This document shows, one piece after another, positions 16,689-25,924 of a stretch of 64,000 nucleotides of DNA (positions are counted from its first letter, which is position 1; each line of letters opens with the position of its first letter). The stretch lies in assembly GCA_039810585.1 (NCBI GenBank), contig JBDHXF010000017.1:3851-67850 (forward strand), given 5' to 3'. The position numbers and the translations under genes were made by a program. The stretch comes from JBBATK01 sp039810585 (lineage in GTDB: Bacteria; Bacteroidota; Ignavibacteria; Kapaibacteriales; NICIL-2). The notes under the pieces were generated by a model. That model ran no database searches, was not told the origin of the DNA, and saw only the letters and a list, made by a program, of their open reading frames with translations.

Positions 16689-19340
16689 TTAGCTCTCTCG
16701 TTCAATCTCGGCACGCGCAAAGGCAACGGCTACACGAAGTTCCGCATAGGGTGTGTCGGAACCCAATTCAAATCGTAGGTCTTTCAACAACGCACGCGGT
16801 TTTTTTCGTATCACTGCCAACACTTGCTCAAACACTGCGTTGGTAATGAGTAGTGAGCGATCCAGTTCAATCCCCTGCTCTATCGCTTCCTGGATATGAG
16901 CAGCCACGGTACCAATACTCAAATGCCGGAGCTCTGCAATAGCCTCGAGGGACTTGCCCTGTGCAATAAGCGAGATTGTGGCTTGAACGCTTGGTGCTAG
17001 GGTACGCTGCTTCTGTTCCTGATGATCTTTCGCACGGTCATCTCGCAACACGCGAATAAACTCGTCACCATATCGGTTGACAAACATGCTATTGAGCCCC
17101 GGTATACGACGAAGGTCTGCAGCCGACGTGGGACGCTGACGTGCCAACGCATACAACTGAGCATCAGAGAGTACACTCTGCTCAGAAACTTCGTGCAGGG
17201 CGGCTTGATGCTGGCGAACTCGCCACAGTTGCTTGTACAAGCCGTCGTCCGGCACCTCCATATTCTCCCGCATCACGATGGTAAGAGTCGGCGGCACATT
17301 GCCCTTCAACACTTCTCGACCCGCAGGATTGACCAGTACCCGAGGATAAAGGTCTGCTGACTGCCGAATAAGTCCCTCATGCATCGCCGTGTCCACAGCA
17401 TGCAATACACTTTCCGGCGACATAAACTTAAGCGCTCCAAATTGTGAGCAGCGCTGAAGATTATAGCCGTTGATCTTGGGATTGGTCTTGCCTGCGAGCA
17501 CCTGCGCAATGAGCGTGCGACCGAAACGCTCGCCTAATTCCAGAACACAGTGAACGATTGCCCGGCGCACAAAAACGCTCTGGGCATCGGTGAGTTTTGG
17601 TGCCTGTTGTGGCTGTACACATGACGAACAGCGACCACACTCATCCTGACGACGCACTTCCTCGAAATACTCGAGAATGAAATTTCGTTTGCACATCGTG
17701 GTTTCCACATAGCGCTGCACCACATCGAGTTTTAGGAGCGCTCGTTGCTTCCGCTCGTTGATCGCCGAATAGTCGACAGGAATATGTTCCAAAGAACTCC
17801 GGAGTTGGGTGAGAACCATGGCTCCCCCACTGGAAGCCGGTACGTAACGCATGAGGCGTGCATATTCAAACGCACGGATAGCTTTGTGCAATTGGTCATA
17901 GGGGATGTCGTGCTTTCGCACGAGTGCCATCATGTCGATGCTTACCGAATTGCGGAGTGCTTCCGGCCCCACGCCGCGAAGCAGAGCCTCCAATACCTCG
18001 CGCCGTTCCGCAGTGGTGTGGTGGAAATAGTCTCTCAACCGATCCGGTTCTGCCAACAACTGCAAGGTTGCAGATCTCTGCTGCGAGTCACGACGCAATA
18101 AATCCGCGCGCTCTAAAACGTTGAGAACGGAATTCACGGTTGATGCCGGCATGGCAAGTCGATTGGCGATCACCACGTCGTCCATATACATGGGATTCAT
18201 CGCCTTCTCACCCTTTGCCACACCCATGGTATCGTAGAGGAAACCATAGACCGCTTTAATCGCCGCTTTATCGGGATACGTACTCTCAATAAAAAACTCC
18301 TGCAATCGCCGATCGCCCGGCTGATACAGAATAGTACATCGAGAGTCCCTCCCATCCCGTCCTGCTCGTCCGGCCTCCTGGTAATAGGCTTCGAGCGTAA
18401 GGGTAAGATCCATGTGGAGTACTTGACGTACATCAGCCTTATCCACGCCCATACCAAATGCCGAGGTAGCTGCAAGAACTGTCAGCTCGCCACTGAGAAA
18501 TTGTTCCTGCACCTTCGACCGTTCCTCTTCGTGCATGCCTGCATGATAGGCTCCACAGTTGATTCCCATGGCGCGAAATGACTGCGCATACTCGTCAACT
18601 TTGCGACGCGATCCGCAATACACGAGTGCGCTTCCTTCCCGCTGCGCACGGAGTAAGCTACCGGCATCACCAACCTTGTCACGACTGTGCACAGTGTGGT
18701 ACGACAAATTTGGTCGATCAAAGCCTCGGATAAAGGTCTCGACGTCGCGCATTCCCAAGGCGCGGACGATATCACCGCGCACTTCTGATGTTGCGGTGGC
18801 CGTGAGCGCAATCACCGGTAACGGAGGCAATTCCGCAAGGGCTTGCGGGATGTTTAGGTACGAAGGTCTGAAATCGTGCCCCCACTCACTGATACAGTGT
18901 GCTTCGTCAACAGCCAGGAAGCTAATCTTCATCGACTTTAACTCTTGCAAAAAGTGCCGACTCTCCAGACGTTCCGGCGCCACATACAGCAACTTGTAGG
19001 CTCCAAATTTTGCATTGGTCATTCGTTGCTGCATCTCCTTCAAGTGCAAACTGGAATTAATGAAGCTGGCTGGAACGCGAGCACGCTGCAAGGCATCCAC
19101 CTGATCTTTCATCAATGCAATCAAAGGAGAGATAACCAGCGCCGTACCTTCGCGCATCATCGCGGGTATCTGATAACAGAGCGACTTCCCACCACCCGTA
19201 GGCATCACGACGAGGGTGTTATGAGCATCGAAGATGGAATGAATGATGTCAAATTGTCCCTCACGGAAACTGTCGTAGCCAAAGAAGTCCTTCAACAGTT
19301 TTTGCGCGTGCCGTTGCAATGCATCTGCCGGAGTTTTCAT
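16689..19340 (-). CDS. recQ: ATP-dependent DNA helicase RecQ, extended form
   Basis: This is a 3'-5' superfamily 2 DNA helicase in recombination and fork repair. The 883-residue protein is longer than the roughly 600-residue E. coli enzyme. Walker A PTGGGKS is at 47-53, DEAH at 145-148, and motif VI in YYQEAGRAGRDG (319-330). Zinc ligands Cys550, Cys568, Cys571 and Cys574 are followed by an RQC winged-helix region (about 580-690) and an HRDC domain (about 698-770) with the typical RPTSAADLRRIPG. The extra C-terminal 100 residues (about 780-883) have the helix-turn-helix pattern QGKSLEAIAELRHLSIGTVAAHI, as in HTH_40 domains attached to some RecQ and Rep-type helicases. Its ATG follows the stop of the AlbA_2 gene by one base, indicating coupling. 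Confidence 0.95.
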   Translation of the reverse strand: MKTPADALQRHAQKLLKDFFGYDSFREGQFDIIHSIFDAHNTLVVMPTGGGKSLCYQIPAMMREGTALVISPLIALMKDQVDALQRARVPASFINSSLHLKEMQQRMTNAKFGAYKLLYVAPERLESRHFLQELKSMKISFLAVDEAHCISEWGHDFRPSYLNIPQALAELPPLPVIALTATATSEVRGDIVRALGMRDVETFIRGFDRPNLSYHTVHSRDKVGDAGSLLRAQREGSALVYCGSRRKVDEYAQSFRAMGINCGAYHAGMHEEERSKVQEQFLSGELTVLAATSAFGMGVDKADVRQVLHMDLTLTLEAYYQEAGRAGRDGRDSRCTILYQPGDRRLQEFFIESTYPDKAAIKAVYGFLYDTMGVAKGEKAMNPMYMDDVVIANRLAMPASTVNSVLNVLERADLLRRDSQQRSATLQLLAEPDRLRDYFHHTTAERREVLEALLRGVGPEALRNSVSIDMMALVRKHDIPYDQLHKAIRAFEYARLMRYVPASSGGAMVLTQLRSSLEHIPVDYSAINERKQRALLKLDVVQRYVETTMCKRNFILEYFEEVRRQDECGRCSSCVQPQQAPKLTDAQSVFVRRAIVHCVLELGERFGRTLIAQVLAGKTNPKINGYNLQRCSQFGALKFMSPESVLHAVDTAMHEGLIRQSADLYPRVLVNPAGREVLKGNVPPTLTIVMRENMEVPDDGLYKQLWRVRQHQAALHEVSEQSVLSDAQLYALARQRPTSAADLRRIPGLNSMFVNRYGDEFIRVLRDDRAKDHQEQKQRTLAPSVQATISLIAQGKSLEAIAELRHLSIGTVAAHIQEAIEQGIELDRSLLITNAVFEQVLAVIRKKPRALLKDLRFELGSDTPYAELRVAVAFARAEIERES

Positions 19341-19341
19341 C

Positions 19342-19995
19342 TTAGCCTGCCAAGGTGAAATAGTCTGTCTGATTGTCCGTGCAGATATTCAGGACTTCCG
19401 CGCGTACGAGCCGAACCAAGATCTGTGATGAACGACGGAGCGAGATATTCACCAGATCCGCAAACTCTTTGACGGTTATGCGCTGCTTTTCCTCAAGGTA
19501 TTGGAAGAGCCGACGTTCGCGATCCCCTATGTGCAAGGTCATCGGCCGCGTATGAATATTCCGACCCGACATGAGGCGCATCATTTCCTTGCTGGCTAGC
19601 ACAGATTGATCATTGTTCCGAATGTAGGCTCTGCGATCGGCACCGGAATGCTGGTCGGGATCGTCTTTCAACATGTGCGGTTTATTGTCACTCTCCGGCA
19701 CGTACACCACCACCACTTCTTTCCACTCGATATTCACGCACTCGAAATGACAGAAAACAGGCGGCTCCAAGTAGTATTCAGCTGCACTGTGAACCAATTC
19801 TATCTGCTCCTTCTCACTCTCAACTCCCACAACGCGACCGTCGTCGTCAATGCCCACGAGCACATAGCCACCCTTTGTATTGGCAAAGGCGGAAATTTCC
19901 TTGGCAAAGCGCTCGTACGATGAGAACTTGCGTTTGAATTCTATCGTGCTGCCTTCACCGGCTTGAATCAATTCTCGTAACTCGTGTCGTTTCAT
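19342..19995 (-). CDS. AlbA_2 (Schlafen-type) putative DNA-binding protein
   Basis: The 217-residue protein has an N-terminal AlbA_2/Schlafen-type domain (about residues 1-125). The hallmark patterns are STIEFKRKFSS, EISAFANTKGGYVLVGIDDDG and a GV-turn after it; this fold binds nucleic acids or nucleotides. A winged-helix-like region follows (about 155-215; KQRITVKEFADLVNISLRRSSQILVRLV), suited to sequence-specific DNA binding. The combination suggests a transcriptional regulator or DNA-associated factor. It lies one base upstream of recQ on the same strand, so the two proteins are very likely made together, and a role linked to helicase action or its control is inferred. There are no nuclease motifs. 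The exact function is unknown. Confidence 0.8.
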   Translation of the reverse strand: MKRHELRELIQAGEGSTIEFKRKFSSYERFAKEISAFANTKGGYVLVGIDDDGRVVGVESEKEQIELVHSAAEYYLEPPVFCHFECVNIEWKEVVVVYVPESDNKPHMLKDDPDQHSGADRRAYIRNNDQSVLASKEMMRLMSGRNIHTRPMTLHIGDRERRLFQYLEEKQRITVKEFADLVNISLRRSSQILVRLVRAEVLNICTDNQTDYFTLAG

Positions 19996-20037
19996 TCGCC
20001 GGAACCATTGGTAGGTCTCAAGTTGGCAAGGGGACCA

Positions 20038-21825
20038 TCAGGGCATTGCGTAGGTCTGCAAATGCTTGGGAATGTACCACTCTAAGGGATTGAATCCCGG
20101 ATTTATCGTCATAAATCGCACTCCAGCTAAGCGCTTGTTATACAACGCCAACAGCTGTGGAGTCCACAGAAAAGCATAGGGTGCTTCATCGTGCACGATT
20201 TGCTGAAACTCATGCATGAGTGTGATTCTCTTCGACTCGTCAAACTCCACACGATTCTGCTCCATGATTTGATCCGCTCGCTTATTCCGAAATCCTACAT
20301 AGTTCGAGCCTTCATTATCGGCTTGACTGGAATGCCACAGCTGATACGGGTCGGATGGAATGTTATCATTTATCCACGAGCCTATATATGCATCGAACGA
20401 ATGGGTGGCGGTTTGCTTGAGAAAAACTGACCACTCGACGCGCGAAACGTGACATTGTATTCCCAGCTTTTTTACTTCGTTCGAGAACAGAATGGCAATA
20501 TTTTCACGCGCCTCGTTCCCGGCATTGACGATGATGCTAAAGTCAAATTTCACGCTATGGCCGTCAACCATTTTGTCTAACACACCATCTCCGTCAGAAT
20601 CTGTCCATCCGGCTTCAGTCAGCAATTGTCGAGCTTTGGTCGGATTAAAATCGTAGGGAATGAGCGTGGTGTCGTACTCCGGTCGATTTCGATACACCGG
20701 GCCATCAACAGTCTTTGCATAACCCCGCATAATGGTTTTTATGAGGTAGTCGCGATTCATTAGATGACACATGGCTTGCCTCACACGCTTATCGGCAAAC
20801 ACCGTTTTCCTTGCGTTAAAACCCATGTACGTGTACACACTCTGCTCGTAGGGCGACTTTGTGATGTACGGGATCTTTGACGTATCCATTTGCTCGTCAT
20901 ACAATGGCGGTGGCACAGATTCGAAGAAGTCGATGTCCTCCGTTTTTAAGGCCGATATAGCAGCCGCGCGATCGTTAATTATGACGCCAACAATGGCATC
21001 GGCGTATCCGCGACGCCACGAGCATGGACTTGGCCAATAGTGCGTGTTACGACGGAGTACAATTTGTTCGCCCGTTTTCCACTTCTCAAATACATAAGGA
21101 CCCGATCCTACCAGATACGCCGGTTCACGCTTTAATTCCGCGCTCCCAAACCAATCGGCAAACTGCTGCATGGCCTTGTTTCGAGTCACTTCGACCGTGT
21201 CGTTCGTCTGCGCAATAGTGTATTGATCCGTCAGATTTCGCGGATCCAAAATGTGCTTGGGCATGATCTTCAAATCTCCAAGCTGAATATCAGCCATGAA
21301 GTATGGTTTTCTCATGCGAATCATCACCGTCAGTGAGTCAGGCGCGCTTACATCTACGACATCCTCAAAGTAGTTTCTCAGCGATGACGCATCCAGAATG
21401 AGCGGATTTTTAACGGCCTTGAAACTAAACACAACATCCGCAGCGGTCAACGGATGACCATCCGAAAACACAGCCGTCGGACGTAAGTGAAAGGTGTACA
21501 ATAGATGATCGTCGCTCAGTCGTGGTAGTGAATCAGCCAGGTCCGGAACAAATGCAAGGGTCTGTGGGTCTTGCGACAACAAACCGTCGTACATAAAATT
21601 GTACAAGGTCTTGGCTGAATTGTCATTCGTGGTGATCGGATTCAGACCCTGAGGATCCGACAATTCGTGGTAGAATATCACATCGCCCTGCACCGGTGGA
21701 CCGGGATTTTGAAACTCTTCGCGGGTATGGTGGATACGCGTGCAGGACATCGCGAGTAGACACAGCCAAAGCGCTATTTTCGCTCCGTGTCCTTGCAGTA
21801 TCGGTTGCTGGTTGGTCATATTCAT
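20038..21825 (-). CDS. Peptide ABC transporter substrate-binding lipoprotein (SBP_bac_5)
   Basis: This is an extracytoplasmic solute-binding lipoprotein of the dipeptide/oligopeptide class, 595 residues from ATG 21823-21825 (MNMTNQQ). The signal peptide ends in LLAMSC with lipidated Cys28. The SBP_bac_5 pattern is clear: ADSLPRLSDD...YTFHLRPTAVFSDGHPLTAADVVFSF near residues 105-160, the GSGPYVFEKWKTGEQIVLRRN segment in the middle, and a C-terminal DEAPYAFLWTPQ. The stretch DSDGDGVLDK resembles a calcium-binding loop and is common in these proteins. No permease or ATPase genes are adjacent, so it is an orphan binding protein here. The start was chosen because the 135 upstream in-frame codons run into the divergent gene and lack a signal. 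Confidence 0.92.
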   Translation of the reverse strand: MNMTNQQPILQGHGAKIALWLCLLAMSCTRIHHTREEFQNPGPPVQGDVIFYHELSDPQGLNPITTNDNSAKTLYNFMYDGLLSQDPQTLAFVPDLADSLPRLSDDHLLYTFHLRPTAVFSDGHPLTAADVVFSFKAVKNPLILDASSLRNYFEDVVDVSAPDSLTVMIRMRKPYFMADIQLGDLKIMPKHILDPRNLTDQYTIAQTNDTVEVTRNKAMQQFADWFGSAELKREPAYLVGSGPYVFEKWKTGEQIVLRRNTHYWPSPCSWRRGYADAIVGVIINDRAAAISALKTEDIDFFESVPPPLYDEQMDTSKIPYITKSPYEQSVYTYMGFNARKTVFADKRVRQAMCHLMNRDYLIKTIMRGYAKTVDGPVYRNRPEYDTTLIPYDFNPTKARQLLTEAGWTDSDGDGVLDKMVDGHSVKFDFSIIVNAGNEARENIAILFSNEVKKLGIQCHVSRVEWSVFLKQTATHSFDAYIGSWINDNIPSDPYQLWHSSQADNEGSNYVGFRNKRADQIMEQNRVEFDESKRITLMHEFQQIVHDEAPYAFLWTPQLLALYNKRLAGVRFMTINPGFNPLEWYIPKHLQTYAMP

Positions 21826-21882
21826 TCGGTAGTAGATCCGCAGAAGAGGTCGCTGTAAATATACACTTTGGGTTGAGCTCCT

Positions 21883-23034
21883 ATGCCTTTTTTTGTGCAC
21901 ACTGAGTGGTGTGTTGCCTCGCTTCGCTGTCGTGTTTGGCGACATCACACCATTCGTCGTTGCAAGTCCGGGACGTTGCTGCGTCTCTTGTCTCTCCTGT
22001 TTGTTTTGTGTTGTGTTTCTTGTGAGCAATCCACCATGCCTGTAGTGAATCACGCCCCAGCTATGAAAGGAATTTCCTACACCTCGTTCGGTCAGTTTGA
22101 CTTCAGCACCGGATCTCAGCACGCCGCACTCGATGATGCGGTTTATCAGCTTGGAGCAGATTTCGTCGCATTGAATGTGTTTCAGTATCAGGAGTCGGAA
22201 AGCTCCACGGAAATCATCCCTACGTTTCAAACGTCGTCAGATGACGATATCCGAACCGCCGTTGGCGACGCCCGTCGTTTGGGAATGAAGGTGTTCTTAA
22301 AAGTCAATGTCGATGTTCTTCACGGTCGTTGGCGTGGCTACATCGTACCGGACGCAGCAGGTGCATGGTTTAGTGCGTACACCGCCATGATGCTGCACTA
22401 CGCTTCGCTGGCAGAATCACTTCAGATTGAAATGCTCTGTGTTGGCTGCGAACTTGTGGGTGCCACGCAAGCTCGTTTCCAAGATCGGTGGCGGAACTTG
22501 GTTGCAACACTGCGTGGTCACTACAGCGGATCACTCGTCTATGCCGCCAACTGGAACGGCATTGCCGATCTCAATAATGACGTTGCGGAGTATAACCAAA
22601 TTCAGTTCTGGGATATGCTCGACTACGTCGGGGTAGACCTGTATCCGGCTCTCGCGGTCACTGCAAGCGAGATTCCCACGCAGGAACAAGCTCTTCAACG
22701 AATCTCAAATTTGGCTGCCTCAGTTGCCTCTTGCTGTTCCCGTTTCAATCGTCGTCTTATTGTTTGCGAAAGCGGTTTGGCTTCAGTTCGCGGTGCACTT
22801 TTTGCGCCATGGAACACCGATCTCATCAGCGATGCTAACGCGATTCACGACGAAGCCAGCCAAAATCTGTTCTACACAACCATTATCGCCGCATTTGGCT
22901 CGCAGGACTGGTGCGAAGGCGTCTTCTGGTGGAATTGGGAATCGGTCGAAACCAGCGTCTCCGCACAGAACTTCACCCCCAGATTTAAGCGAGCGGCGTC
23001 AACGGTAAAAACGTGGTATGGTTTGCCCTCTTGA
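21883..23034 (+). CDS. Glycoside hydrolase family 113-like lipoprotein
   Basis: This is a predicted exported TIM-barrel glycosidase. The mature part begins after a lipobox-like VSC at Cys47 (LLFVLCCVSCEQS), followed by a GISYTSFGQFD strand 1. Candidate catalytic acids match GH113 placement: Glu190 in CVGCELVG as acid/base and Glu296 in LIVCESGLAS as nucleophile, with a final barrel strand GVFWWNWE. GH113 members known to me are endo-beta-mannanases, but the substrate here is not proven. The start is uncertain. The ATG at 21883 gives an unusually long signal peptide with 30 polar residues before the hydrophobic core, so an internal start closer to residue 30 is possible. It diverges from the peptide-binding lipoprotein gene with only 57 bp between the two starts. 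Confidence 0.75.
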   Translation: MPFFVHTEWCVASLRCRVWRHHTIRRCKSGTLLRLLSLLFVLCCVSCEQSTMPVVNHAPAMKGISYTSFGQFDFSTGSQHAALDDAVYQLGADFVALNVFQYQESESSTEIIPTFQTSSDDDIRTAVGDARRLGMKVFLKVNVDVLHGRWRGYIVPDAAGAWFSAYTAMMLHYASLAESLQIEMLCVGCELVGATQARFQDRWRNLVATLRGHYSGSLVYAANWNGIADLNNDVAEYNQIQFWDMLDYVGVDLYPALAVTASEIPTQEQALQRISNLAASVASCCSRFNRRLIVCESGLASVRGALFAPWNTDLISDANAIHDEASQNLFYTTIIAAFGSQDWCEGVFWWNWESVETSVSAQNFTPRFKRAASTVKTWYGLPS

Positions 23035-23209
23035 AAAGAAAAAGCTTGGGCCATTTCCACGATGGTGTCTCGCGCTAAAGCGGTGGGTCGGCATCACATG
23101 ACCATCCTAAAAACTCGTTAAAGTGTAGCACACACAGTCCCTCCGTTGTAAATTGCACCGCACCGTTAGACGGCAGCAGCTATACTCATCATTCGATTCG
23201 ACAGGTATT

Positions 23210-23488
23210 ATGGCCAAATCTTCCAAAAGCACGGCACAGTCAAAAAAAGTTCGTTGGGAGTTTCCCTTCGAGAGAAACAACTTTATCCTCTTTGGCGTCG
23301 GTTTGCTGACGATTGTGATCGGCTATATGTTGATGGCAACCGGAATTACTGATGACCCGGCTAAGTATCAGACGACGTGGGACAATCCGTTGGCTACCTC
23401 TGTAGCGCCGGCTGTGCTCGTTCTGGGCTACTGTGTGATCATCCCACTTGCTATTATGCGCAGCTTCAAGAAGAAGCAAGAAGATTGA
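23210..23488 (+). CDS. DUF3098 small membrane protein
   Basis: The 92-residue inner-membrane protein starts at ATG 23210 (MAKSSKSTAQ). A basic N-terminus is followed by FPFERNNFILFGVGLLTIVIGYMLMATG, a first transmembrane helix at about residues 25-45, a short polar loop, and a second helix at about 64-84 ending in basic residues. This layout, including the conserved FxxxN(F/Y) entry to helix 1, is that of the DUF3098 family, found mainly in Bacteroidota, where it usually neighbours cell-division and membrane genes. Function is unknown. It is 24 bp upstream of the DUF1232 gene and probably shares a transcript with it. Confidence 0.8.
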   Translation: MAKSSKSTAQSKKVRWEFPFERNNFILFGVGLLTIVIGYMLMATGITDDPAKYQTTWDNPLATSVAPAVLVLGYCVIIPLAIMRSFKKKQED

Positions 23489-23512
23489 TTTCGCTTTCCG
23501 GTCTGGTCTGAC

Positions 23513-23920
23513 ATGCTTTACTCTACAAAAAAACAAGTCCTTGCCGCAACAGAACCGGATGGAGAAAGTGAAGAAGTGGTTCATCGTGACCTGGACACGA
23601 AGCTTCGTTCCGTCGACAATTCTCATCCCGCTAAGAATGTTCTCCGATTACTCGCCAACGTTCGCGAGTTGTACGCGATGTTGCGCGACCATCAGTATCA
23701 TCTGGCAACTCGCTCCAAAGCCATTATCATCGCTGCTCTTGTGTACTTTATCATGCCCGTGGATATGATCCCCGACTATATTCCTCTGGTGGGATATGTG
23801 GACGACGGCATGGTTCTGGCAGCAGTGATGCGCGTGTTAGTTGATGAAATTGATGCCTATCGCATGTTTCGAAAGCACGTCGCTTCGACGGAAGGAAGAC
23901 ATCAACTGTGCACGTTTTGA
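23513..23920 (+). CDS. DUF1232 (YkvA-like) membrane protein
   Basis: The 135-residue protein has one DUF1232 domain. The diagnostic core is a hydrophobic helix ending in YFIMPVDMIPDYIPLVGYVDD (about residues 78-98), where Pro-x-Asp-x-Ile-Pro-Asp and the downstream Gly-x-x-Asp-Asp are the conserved family residues, followed by a helix with AAVMRVLVDEID. The N-terminal 50 residues are polar and variable. The function of YkvA-like proteins is not established. It is the second gene of a pair with DUF3098; a strong intrinsic terminator lies 112 bp downstream at 24032-24070. Confidence 0.85.
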   Translation: MLYSTKKQVLAATEPDGESEEVVHRDLDTKLRSVDNSHPAKNVLRLLANVRELYAMLRDHQYHLATRSKAIIIAALVYFIMPVDMIPDYIPLVGYVDDGMVLAAVMRVLVDEIDAYRMFRKHVASTEGRHQLCTF

Positions 23921-24031
23921 GAAGAGACACCCTCAGTCATCTCAGAGTCCACACATCGGAGTTCTTGTAGACGGTTCTGTTCATACGTGCCGTTCCTGGT
24001 AAGTTTATTCGTAGCGTCAATTGCAAACAGT

Positions 24032-24070
24032 AAAGCCGCACCGAATGTAATCGTGTGCGGCTTTCGTTTT
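24032..24070 (+). terminator. Rho-independent terminator after the DUF3098-DUF1232 pair
   Basis: A perfect 10-bp stem, AAAGCCGCAC and GTGCGGCTTT, with a 12-nt loop is followed by CGTTTT. It terminates plus-strand transcription from the DUF3098-DUF1232 pair. The rest of the 366-bp stretch between 23921 and 24286 shows no convincing gene; the small open frames there have no recognisable sequence. Confidence 0.85.
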
Positions 24071-24286
24071 GATATTCGCTGTCGTGCTATCTCATGTTCA
24101 GCTTCGCTGGCTTTCGAAGGTAGAGCGCAGCTCGATCGTATTATGTGGGTACTGACAAACTCTTTGTCTCGACCGTAGCACTGATTCCTTTAGACCCGGT
24201 TGCACCACGACACAGGATATCCTATGCCTGTTGGTTCACGACACAGTGCATGCGAAATATTTGGTAGAAAATCAAAGACAGAGATC

Positions 24287-25924
24287 TTACCACTTACGGC
24301 GTTTTGGCGGATAGTCATTGTACTGACCAAATCCGGCAGCATCCGAGCGACGGTTACCGTCGTTACCGGAGTTTCCGCGGTTATAGTTACCACGATTTCC
24401 GCGTCCGCGATTAAAGTTGCCGCGATTTCCAAATTGATCTCGTTGCAGGGTCTGATCAAAGCGCGAGTAGTTCGCTCCCTCGCGATTACCGAAGTTTTCG
24501 CGGCGATCGTAGGATTCGTCGTAATACGTGTTGGTCTGATTGGAGTTCGACGTATTCGGTCCGGCAAACTGATCGTTAGGAACCTGATCGCGTTGATTGT
24601 CGCGATAGTTGTTGTTGTTATTGTTGTTATAGCGATAGTTGCCGCCTCGGTTCTGCCGGTAGTTTCCACGGCGTTGACCGTCACGTCCTCCACCATGGTT
24701 GTTCCGGCCGCCATTCTGACGGTATCCGTTGCCACCATTGTTATTGGAACCACCGTTATTTGCATTAGCTGGCGTGTAGCTTTCGTTATTCTCCGTACGA
24801 GTAGCACCGGAGTCACGGCGATCACCCTGGTTGTAGCGTCGGTTATTATCCCAGCGACGCTTGTTGTTGTAGTTATTGTTCCAGCGACGTCCGCCATTGT
24901 TCCAGTTGCGGTCTCGCTGACCGTGCTCGCGATCATCCGATCCTTCAGTTGAACGCCCTTGATTTTGATCTGCCAGAACCGGCTCGTAGTCGTCTACACT
25001 CACTTCAACATGCGCATCATCTTCTGATTCCGGAAGTGGCAAAGCGTCGACATCATCCATCGGATCGAAATCTGCGCTTTGAACGACTCTGGTCTTCCGC
25101 GCGCCGCGCCCGCGTTGGGGTTCTTCAGATGCTTCAGCCAGATTCTCTTCGTCCATCATCTCCTCTTGCATCGCGCTCGGTGCTTGAGCCGACGTCTGCG
25201 CACTCTCGGCCACATACTCGAAGGGTTCCGATGAACCTTCTATAACGATAACGTACTCTCCGCGGAACTTGTGCTCCTCAAAGAATTCCTCGAGTTCAGT
25301 CAATGAACCGTAATGATGTGCTTCATTGGTCATCGTCAGATTGCAGCCTACATAGGCCTGGCGTTCCGGCATAGCGGCAGCTAGGGCACTGAGTATCGTT
25401 TTGAGGCGATACGGCGTATCCATCAAAACGATGGTTCGAGGCTCTCGTGCAAGCATTTGGATTTCTGCGTCACGTGCTTCGTTCTTACGATTGAGAAATC
25501 CCGCATAGACGAACTGCTTGGAGTTGAGAGTGCTGCGAACCAGCGCTGTCAACACACTGGAGGCTCCGGGAAGAACCTTAACGTCAATCTTGTACTTGAC
25601 AGCAGTCTTCACCAAAATGTCGCCCGGATCTGCCAGTAACGGGGTACCTGCGTCACTAATCAGAGCAAGCTTCTTTCCTTGCGTCAATAACTTCATGCAC
25701 TCAACGCTCGACTCGGTGTCGTTATGCTCATTGAGCTCCATGATCTCTTTTTCAATTTCATAGTGCTTGAGGAGACGAAGAGCTTCTTTGCTCTCTTCAC
25801 AAACAATCACATCGCACTCTTGCAAAGCATTTAACGCACGGAGCGTAATGTCATCATAGTTGCCGATAGGAGTGGCAACTACGTATAATGTGCCGGCATT
25901 TTTCGCGGCAGCGGACTTTTTCAT
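24287..25924 (-). CDS. rsmI: 16S rRNA 2'-O-ribose methyltransferase RsmI with a long RGG/Asn-rich tail
   Basis: RsmI methylates the 2'-OH of C1402 in 16S rRNA in the decoding centre. The first 235 or so residues are a complete tetrapyrrole-methylase-fold RsmI: LYVVATPIGNYDDITLRAL near the N-terminus, CEESKEALRLLKHY, the ISDAGTPLLADPG loop and the GASSVLTALVRS segment. The total length of 545 residues is about twice the family norm. After residue 240 comes an acidic linker (about 240-310), then a 230-residue low-complexity region rich in Arg, Gly, Asn, Tyr and Gln. That region has many RG, GGR, NRG and YNN units, a run of seven Asn, and an ending in PPKRRKW. It is continuous in one frame without a stop, so it is a genuine extension. 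By analogy such RGG/prion-like regions bind RNA and can condense; the role here is inference. It starts at ATG 25922-25924. Confidence 0.93.
   Translation of the reverse strand: MKKSAAAKNAGTLYVVATPIGNYDDITLRALNALQECDVIVCEESKEALRLLKHYEIEKEIMELNEHNDTESSVECMKLLTQGKKLALISDAGTPLLADPGDILVKTAVKYKIDVKVLPGASSVLTALVRSTLNSKQFVYAGFLNRKNEARDAEIQMLAREPRTIVLMDTPYRLKTILSALAAAMPERQAYVGCNLTMTNEAHHYGSLTELEEFFEEHKFRGEYVIVIEGSSEPFEYVAESAQTSAQAPSAMQEEMMDEENLAEASEEPQRGRGARKTRVVQSADFDPMDDVDALPLPESEDDAHVEVSVDDYEPVLADQNQGRSTEGSDDREHGQRDRNWNNGGRRWNNNYNNKRRWDNNRRYNQGDRRDSGATRTENNESYTPANANNGGSNNNGGNGYRQNGGRNNHGGGRDGQRRGNYRQNRGGNYRYNNNNNNNYRDNQRDQVPNDQFAGPNTSNSNQTNTYYDESYDRRENFGNREGANYSRFDQTLQRDQFGNRGNFNRGRGNRGNYNRGNSGNDGNRRSDAAGFGQYNDYPPKRRKW

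Noticed and set aside
24200..24952. A 250-codon plus-strand open frame, rich in Val/Ile, opposite the rsmI tail
   Set aside because: It is the complement of the Asn/Arg/Gly-rich low-complexity tail, whose codons create long stop-free antisense frames. It has no ribosome-binding site or recognisable domain, and rsmI is the well-supported gene here.
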